Assembly (NCBI GenBank): GCA_029861825.1
Contig: JAOTYN010000079.1
Span: 1-11,636, forward strand
Source: Cyclobacteriaceae bacterium
GTDB taxonomy: Bacteria > Bacteroidota > Bacteroidia > Cytophagales > Cyclobacteriaceae
Direction of reading: 5' to 3'
DNA: 11,636 bases
Position numbers and translations under genes: made by a program. Positions within the stretch are counted from its first letter, which is position 1. Each line of letters opens with the position of its first letter. Positions 7,066 through 11,636 of this stretch are shown piece by piece. The notes under the pieces were generated by a model that did not search any database, was not told the DNA's origin, and was given only the letters and a program-made list of their open reading frames with translations.

Positions 7066-8287
7066 TATTAAAATCGGATTGTTCGGATTTGGTTGTGTGG
7101 GTCAGGGATTCTACGACATCCTGCAGCAGCAACAGCTGCCTATGGAAATTATAGGTATTTGCGTAAAGGACACCAGCAAGCCCAGGACACTGCCAAAGGA
7201 CCGTTTTACCTTCTGCCCGCAGGATCTATTGGACAATCCTGATATTGATGTCATCGTAGAATTAATCGATGATGCTGAAGAGGCCTTTAGTATTGTGAAG
7301 AATGCCTTACTACAGGGGAAGAAGGTGGTTACCGCCAATAAAAAGATGGTGGCAGAGCATTTTGAGGAGCTTCTACTGTTGAGAAACCCTCAAAACGCCC
7401 TTAGATATGAAGCGGCCGTTTGCGGCAGTATACCCATAGTTAATACCGTTGACAGCTTTTATACAGGCGAGCCCTTGCACCAGATTTCTGGTATATTCAA
7501 CGGTTCCAGCAATTTCATCCTTTCTAAAATCGAGAAAGAAGGGATCAGCTACCAACAGGCTTTAAGCTTGGCGCAGGATTTGGGATTTGCTGAAACCGAT
7601 CCCAGGTTGGATGTGGGCGGATTTGACAGCTTAAACAAATTGGTGATCTTGCTTGCTCATGGATTTGGTGTGATCACTACCCCCCAGAGCTTGGTGAACT
7701 TGGGTATTCATCATTTAGGTGAGGAAGATTTTGCCTTTGCCCGGTCCAGGGGTTTAAGAATCAAATTGGTGGCGCGGGGTGCCTTGAAGAATCCAGGTGT
7801 GCGAGCCTATGTGATGCCTGCATTCGTAAATAATGAGAACCCACTTTGGCAGGTAGAAGAAGAGTACAATGGAGTTCTGGTCCAGGGTGCCTACAGCGAT
7901 TCACACTTGTACACCGGGAAGGGAGCCGGCAGCCACCCCACAGCGGCTTCGGTAATAGCGGATTTGCATGCAGTGCTAAAGCATCAAACCTATGACTATC
8001 CAAAGTTATCATCGGGGGCAGGTCATTTCATAGATAACAAAATAAAGGTGCCCATCTATTTAAGATTCAGGCAGCCAAGTCAATTGGAGGAGTTCCAGTT
8101 CCATAAAATTTGGAGCGAGGGCCGATTAAAAAACGGTGGCTTTGTACTGGGTACTATTTCGTTGAGCCATTTGTGGTCTTTACAGGATTATGCGGATCAG
8201 CAAGGGATAGCCATCGTGGATATTTCATCTGTACAGGAAACCATTAGCAGTTTAAATGGCGTTTTAAAAAAGGAGTTGGTCCACTAA
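7058..8287 (+). CDS. hom: Homoserine dehydrogenase, monofunctional, without a recognisable ACT domain
   Basis: This 409-residue protein reduces aspartate semialdehyde to homoserine with NAD(P)H, feeding MetX. A Rossmann motif GFGCVGQG lies at residues 10-17, TANKKM at 93-98 is the conserved nucleotide/substrate-loop lysine region, GIFNGSSNFI (145-154) is a family signature, and LGFAETDPRLDVGGFDSLNKLVIL (175-198) holds the catalytic-domain acidic residues and Lys194. The last 85 or so residues begin with a PIYLRF strand, as ACT domains do, but do not continue with a recognisable ligand-binding pattern. Loss of threonine feedback would suit an isozyme dedicated to methionine, but that is inference. 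It overlaps metX by 8 bases and is separated from the next gene by a single base. Confidence 0.93.
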   Translation: MDNIKIGLFGFGCVGQGFYDILQQQQLPMEIIGICVKDTSKPRTLPKDRFTFCPQDLLDNPDIDVIVELIDDAEEAFSIVKNALLQGKKVVTANKKMVAEHFEELLLLRNPQNALRYEAAVCGSIPIVNTVDSFYTGEPLHQISGIFNGSSNFILSKIEKEGISYQQALSLAQDLGFAETDPRLDVGGFDSLNKLVILLAHGFGVITTPQSLVNLGIHHLGEEDFAFARSRGLRIKLVARGALKNPGVRAYVMPAFVNNENPLWQVEEEYNGVLVQGAYSDSHLYTGKGAGSHPTAASVIADLHAVLKHQTYDYPKLSSGAGHFIDNKIKVPIYLRFRQPSQLEEFQFHKIWSEGRLKNGGFVLGTISLSHLWSLQDYADQQGIAIVDISSVQETISSLNGVLKKELVH

Positions 8288-8288
8288 G

Positions 8289-9482
8289 ATGAGCAATTAC
8301 AAACATTTTGCCTCAAAGGCAATTCGTACTCAAAGCAAACAGAGTGGTTTCAGGGAACATTCTACTCCTTTGTACTTAACCTCGTCATTTACCTTTGAGA
8401 ATGCCGAGCAGGCCAGAGCCATGTTTGCCGATGAACTGGAGGGGAATATCTACACGCGATTTTCAAATCCCAATAACAATGAGTTCATCGAGAAATTGTG
8501 CCTGCTGGAAAAAGCACAATCTGGAGTAGCCACAGCATCCGGAATGTCCGCTATGTTCAGCAGTATGGCAGGCTTATTGAAAAAAGGAGATCACGTCTTG
8601 GCATCCAGGTCGATCTTCGGTTCCACCCATCAACTATTTACCCAAGTATTTCCCAAGTGGGGAATAGAACATACCTACGTGGATATTGACAAGCCGGAAA
8701 CTTGGGAGACACAAATAAACAGCCGTACCCGCATGATCTTTGCGGAAACTCCATCCAATCCGGGATTGGATATCATTGATCTTTCCTGGTTGGGTAAACT
8801 GGCCGCCCGTCATGACCTTATTTTGAACATAGATAATTGTTTTGCCACGCCTTATTTACAGCAACCTACCGATTTTGGTGCGCACTTGGTTACCCATTCT
8901 GCTACCAAATTTATTGATGGTCAGGGCCGAACTATCGGAGGAGCTATTGTTGGCGATGAAGATTTGATCAAGGAAATACGTTTTTTTACCAGGCACACCG
9001 GACCGGCATTGTCTCCCTTTAATGGGTGGATGCTTTCCAAAAGTTTGGAAACTCTTCCGGTAAGGATGGAAAAACATTGTGATAATGCCCACAAAATTGC
9101 GGAATACCTGGAAGATCATGAAGAACTTGAATCTGTTAAGTACCCATTTCTGAAATCACATCCTCAGCAGGAATTGGCCAAAAAGCAGATGCGCTATGGG
9201 GGCGCCCTGGTCACCTTCGTGGTTTCCGGAGGCTACCAAAGAGCAGTTAAGTTTCAGGATCACTTAAGTATGTTATCTCTGACGGCCAATCTGGGAGATA
9301 CTCGTACTTCCGTAACCCACCCTGCCAGTACTACCCACAGCAAACTCACCGAAGAAGAAAGGCTGCGGGTAGGGATCCAGCCGGGATTGATCAGGATTTC
9401 TGTAGGTCTGGAAAATGTGAACGACATTTTAGAAGATATTGTGGGAGCCTTATTGGCTTCCAAAGAGAAAAAAATTGCTTAA
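8289..9482 (+). CDS. metZ: O-succinyl/acetylhomoserine sulfhydrylase or cystathionine gamma-synthase-like PLP enzyme
   Basis: This is a 397-residue Cys/Met metabolism PLP enzyme, a paralogue of the MetY at 4701. Hallmarks are IYTRFSNPNNNEFIEKL (54-70), TASGMSAMF (82-90), Asp182 in NIDNCFATP, the PLP lysine Lys207 in HSATKFIDGQGR, and the C-terminal NLGDTRTSVTHPASTTHSKL. The DGQGR following the lysine is the pattern I associate with MetZ-type O-succinylhomoserine sulfhydrylases; cystathionine gamma-synthase or lyase activity is an alternative, so the symbol is tentative. It lies one base after hom in the same operon. No terminator follows within the 47 bases before the next leader ORF, so transcripts may read through into the attenuator at 9530-9700. 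Confidence 0.85.
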   Translation: MSNYKHFASKAIRTQSKQSGFREHSTPLYLTSSFTFENAEQARAMFADELEGNIYTRFSNPNNNEFIEKLCLLEKAQSGVATASGMSAMFSSMAGLLKKGDHVLASRSIFGSTHQLFTQVFPKWGIEHTYVDIDKPETWETQINSRTRMIFAETPSNPGLDIIDLSWLGKLAARHDLILNIDNCFATPYLQQPTDFGAHLVTHSATKFIDGQGRTIGGAIVGDEDLIKEIRFFTRHTGPALSPFNGWMLSKSLETLPVRMEKHCDNAHKIAEYLEDHEELESVKYPFLKSHPQQELAKKQMRYGGALVTFVVSGGYQRAVKFQDHLSMLSLTANLGDTRTSVTHPASTTHSKLTEEERLRVGIQPGLIRISVGLENVNDILEDIVGALLASKEKKIA

Positions 9483-9529
9483 ATGAATCATTTTACAGAA
9501 TAGCGCGTTTGAAATAACCCAGTGACAGT

Positions 9530-9643
9530 ATGAGATCAAGAACCCATATATTCATTACCCCAACTCAACAGATGGCTAATTGTTGTTGCTGTTGTTGTAT
9601 GCAATTTCGCGTATTCCGGGGAAAACTATATGGCCTACTTTAG
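9530..9643 (+). CDS. Hexa-cysteine leader peptide (putative Cys attenuator leader)
   Basis: A 37-codon ORF contains six consecutive Cys codons (TGT TGT TGC TGT TGT TGT, 9581-9598, residues 18-23) followed by MQFRVFRGKLYGLL and a TAG stop at 9641-9643. An internal ATG at 9572 would give a 23-residue version, MANCCCCCC..., and either start may be used. It has no SD sequence. The ORF lies directly upstream of a sulfite/nitrite reductase gene and contains, 15 bases after the last Cys codon, the antiterminator strand described separately. This is the layout of amino-acid attenuator leader peptides such as trpL or hisL, with cysteine as the sensed amino acid. The peptide itself probably has no function after synthesis. 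Confidence 0.8.
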   Translation: MRSRTHIFITPTQQMANCCCCCCMQFRVFRGKLYGLL

Positions 9644-9680
9644 TTGTTGATATTTATCAAAACCAAAGAGCTCCCCGGAA
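9614..9680 (+). promoter_or_regulatory. Antiterminator helix of the cysteine attenuator
   Basis: TTCCGGGGA at 9614-9622 is perfectly complementary to TCCCCGGAA at 9672-9680, giving 9 GC-rich base pairs. The left strand lies inside the leader ORF, just beyond where a ribosome stalled on any of the six Cys codons would reach (about 9611-9613). The right strand overlaps the top of the left terminator arm and its loop, so the two structures cannot both form as nested helices. A small hairpin, TTGAT/ATCAA (9647-9651 with 9656-9660), fits in the connecting loop. Confidence 0.75.
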
Positions 9681-9700
9681 CCGAGGAGCTCTTTTTTTTT
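9665..9700 (+). terminator. Intrinsic terminator in the reductase leader
   Basis: AAAGAGCTCC (9665-9674) pairs with GGAGCTCTTT (9685-9694), a perfect 10-bp stem, around a 10-base loop that can add two more pairs (C9676-G9683, G9677-C9682). It is followed by an uninterrupted run of T to position 9700 (nine T in all, from 9692). It sits 30 bp before the reductase start codon and after the leader ORF, where it would block transcription of the reductase rather than end the upstream operon. It may act as both. Confidence 0.9.
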
Positions 9701-9730
9701 CATTTGTTAGAAACTTAAATACGATCAATA

Positions 9731-11636
9731 ATGACCTTTTCTAAAACCGAGAACATATCGGCTGCTGCCGACCAGGATATCTTGGAGTTACAGCACAAAA
9801 TTGATGAATTTAAAACCGGTAAGATCCCGGAGGAGCGATTTAAGGCTTTCAGGTTAACCAGAGGGGTGTATGGGCAGCGACAGTTAGGAGTACAAATGTT
9901 CCGCATTAAGATCCCCTTTGGCCGCATGACGGCCCAACAACTAGGACGTATAGCCGATATTTCGGAAAAATACACCAACGGAAACCTGCATACTACCACT
10001 CGTCAATGTATACAGTTACATTATGTGAAATTGGACGACGCTCCAAAAATTTGGGAGGAATTGGAAGAGGTGGGCCTGACCCTTAGGGAGGCTTGCGGTA
10101 ACACCGTTCGCAATATTACGGGATCGGCTTATGCGGGCATTGATCCTCAGGAGCCTTTTGATATTTCTCCTTATGCCCAGGCTATGTTCGAATATTTCCT
10201 GCGAAATCCTATTTGTCAGGACATGGGGAGAAAAGTAAAATCAGCTTTCTCCTCCAGTGAACGGGATTCGGCCTACACTTACTTTCATGATTTTGGATTC
10301 ATACCCAGAGTGAAGTCAGGCCAGAAGGGTTTCAAAGTAGTAGTAGGAGGAGGGCTGGGCGCTCAGGCCTTTATCGCCAGAACCGTTTATGAATTTCTTC
10401 CGGTTAACAGGATCATTCCCTTTAAGGAGGCAGCATTAAGGGTTTTTGATCGGTATGGAGAACGAGAGAAACGTCTGAAGGCGCGCATGAAATTCTTACT
10501 GGATGAAAAACGGGGTATAGGCCTACAGAGGTTTCTGGAATTGACCGAAGATGAGATGGCAGGTTTGGCATCGCAAACCGTAGAGATTGACATAAACAAT
10601 GTTCCTCAGGCTGAACCCCGTGATTACCGGGCGACTTCCGAAATTAATATCAAAGATCAGGAAAAATATCAGTTATGGTGCACTACCAATGTCTTCCAAC
10701 AAAAACAACCGCAGTATTACGCCGTTAACATCAAACTGCAACTGGGCAACATTAAGGCACCCACAGCCCGGGCTTTGGCGGATATTGTTTTAAAATACGC
10801 TGCCGATGATATCCGGGTAACCGTTAACCAAGGCTTAGTTTTAAGGCATATACACCCTCAAAATCTGCCACAGGTATTTCAGGCCTTGGATAACCTGGGC
10901 CTGGCAGAAACGGGCTTCGATACCATAGCGGACATTACTGCTTGTCCCGGGACCGACACCTGTAACCTAGGGGTCACTAATAGCACGGGAATTGCCCAAG
11001 AATTGGAGCGCGTGATACGTACGGAGTATCCTCACTTGCTGCTAGAATCCCAGATCAATATTAAGATCAGCGGTTGTATGAACTCATGTGGCCAACATAT
11101 GGCCGCTAATATTGGATTTCACGGCAGCTCTATCAAGAACGGAGCCCTGGTGGTGCCGGCGCTGCAAGTAGTATTGGGTGGTGGGGTAGATCTGCAGGGC
11201 CAGGGTTATATAGCGGAGAAGGTCATAAAACTCCCTACTAAGAGAATTCCTCAAGCCTTGAGGCTATTGCTGGACGATTATAAAGATAGCAGTGTGGAAG
11301 GGGAGTATTTCAACCGCTATGTACAGCGCAGGGGCAAAAGATACTTTTACGACCTACTGAAGCCCTTAGCAGGTCTGGAACATATCCAGGATTCCGAATA
11401 TATAGACTGGGGTCACAGTGAAACGTTTATTCCGGAAATAGGAGTGGGAGAATGTGCTGGTGTCAGTTTTGATATGGTAGGTACTATATTGGTGGATGCC
11501 CATGAGAAGTTGCAATTCGCTCAAGAAGCTAAGCAACAACATCACTTTACTGATGCCTGCTATCATGCCTACGCTTCTATGGTGGTAGCGGCTAAGGCCA
11601 TGTTGTTGGGTGAGGATATTCGCTGTAATACCCATA
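9731..11636 (+). CDS. Sirohaem-dependent sulfite/nitrite reductase with C-terminal HEPN-like domain, cut by window edge
   Basis: The 635 visible codons encode a sirohaem/4Fe-4S reductase that reduces sulfite to sulfide or nitrite to ammonia in the cytoplasm. The order is an N-terminal ferredoxin-like half-domain (about residues 40-115), a first NIR/SIR domain (about 120-270), a second ferredoxin-like half-domain (about 310-380), then a second NIR/SIR domain with the cluster ligands Cys405-x5-Cys411 (CPGTDTC) and Cys449-x3-Cys453 (CMNSC). TTTRQCIQLHY (about 88-98) is the conserved basic substrate/sirohaem region. After about residue 545 comes a helical tail (AHEKLQFAQEA, CYHAYASMVVAAKAML) resembling HEPN domains. 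The reading frame stays open past 11636. The cysteine leader and the methionine operon upstream argue for sulfite as substrate. The ATG at 9731 follows an A-rich region without SD. Confidence 0.9.
   Translation, partial: MTFSKTENISAAADQDILELQHKIDEFKTGKIPEERFKAFRLTRGVYGQRQLGVQMFRIKIPFGRMTAQQLGRIADISEKYTNGNLHTTTRQCIQLHYVKLDDAPKIWEELEEVGLTLREACGNTVRNITGSAYAGIDPQEPFDISPYAQAMFEYFLRNPICQDMGRKVKSAFSSSERDSAYTYFHDFGFIPRVKSGQKGFKVVVGGGLGAQAFIARTVYEFLPVNRIIPFKEAALRVFDRYGEREKRLKARMKFLLDEKRGIGLQRFLELTEDEMAGLASQTVEIDINNVPQAEPRDYRATSEINIKDQEKYQLWCTTNVFQQKQPQYYAVNIKLQLGNIKAPTARALADIVLKYAADDIRVTVNQGLVLRHIHPQNLPQVFQALDNLGLAETGFDTIADITACPGTDTCNLGVTNSTGIAQELERVIRTEYPHLLLESQINIKISGCMNSCGQHMAANIGFHGSSIKNGALVVPALQVVLGGGVDLQGQGYIAEKVIKLPTKRIPQALRLLLDDYKDSSVEGEYFNRYVQRRGKRYFYDLLKPLAGLEHIQDSEYIDWGHSETFIPEIGVGECAGVSFDMVGTILVDAHEKLQFAQEAKQQHHFTDACYHAYASMVVAAKAMLLGEDIRCNTH

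Noticed and set aside
9483..9529. Separate promoter for the reductase leader
   Set aside because: TTTG at 9508-9511 has no TAnnTTTG at the right distance, and TAGCGCGTTTG (9501-9511) has the wrong internal spacing. Readthrough from the met operon remains possible, so no promoter is called.
9581..9598. Simple TGT trinucleotide repeat without coding meaning
   Set aside because: The run is interrupted by a synonymous TGC, is in frame within an ORF, and is placed precisely ahead of an antiterminator strand; slippage origin cannot be excluded, but function is more likely.
9530..9700. T-box (tRNA-sensing) leader for cysteine
   Set aside because: No T-box sequence or specifier-loop architecture is seen, and the terminator is explained by the leader ORF and antiterminator.
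11366..11635. Minus-strand open frame of 89 codons at the right edge
   Set aside because: It is antisense to the C-terminal part of the reductase, whose plus-strand frame is open and domain-supported throughout.

Overview
The window looks like chromosomal DNA of a member of the Bacteroidota, most likely the Flavobacteriia. Translation starts are preceded by A/T-rich sequence without Shine-Dalgarno motifs. A TTTG-N21-TACATTTG promoter matches the Bacteroidota housekeeping consensus. The gene content fits too: a SusD-world style secreted GH20/GH3 pair, a metY-metX-hom-metZ cluster, and a sirohaem reductase with a C-terminal HEPN-like extension. These assignments come from reading the sequence only; no database search was possible.

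Layout. Positions 1-4121, on the minus strand, hold a two-gene glycoside hydrolase operon. Its first gene is a membrane-anchored GH3 enzyme and its second is a lipoprotein-type GH20 beta-N-acetylhexosaminidase that runs off the left edge. Positions 4122-4700 are a divergent regulatory region with a Bacteroidota promoter, a SAM-I (S-box) riboswitch, and a 31-codon upstream ORF immediately behind the aptamer that ends in Cys-Cys-Cys-Ser-Cys. Positions 4701-9482, on the plus strand, are a tightly packed methionine operon: O-acetylhomoserine sulfhydrylase, homoserine O-acyltransferase, homoserine dehydrogenase, and a second Cys/Met-metabolism PLP enzyme. Positions 9483-9730 are a second regulatory leader. 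It contains a 37-codon ORF with six consecutive Cys codons, an antiterminator segment inside that ORF, and a strong intrinsic terminator. From 9731 to the right edge runs a sulfite/nitrite reductase with a HEPN-like tail.

How it works together. The reductase presumably makes sulfide. MetX activates homoserine (made by Hom), and MetY/MetZ-type enzymes combine the activated homoserine with sulfide to give homocysteine for methionine and SAM. The upstream end of the operon is sensed by SAM through the riboswitch and perhaps by Cys through the first leader peptide. The reductase gene has its own attenuator with the architecture of a classical amino-acid attenuator tuned to cysteine. The attenuator is the most interesting object in the window: Cys codons, antiterminator and terminator are all visible, with spacing that fits ribosome stalling.
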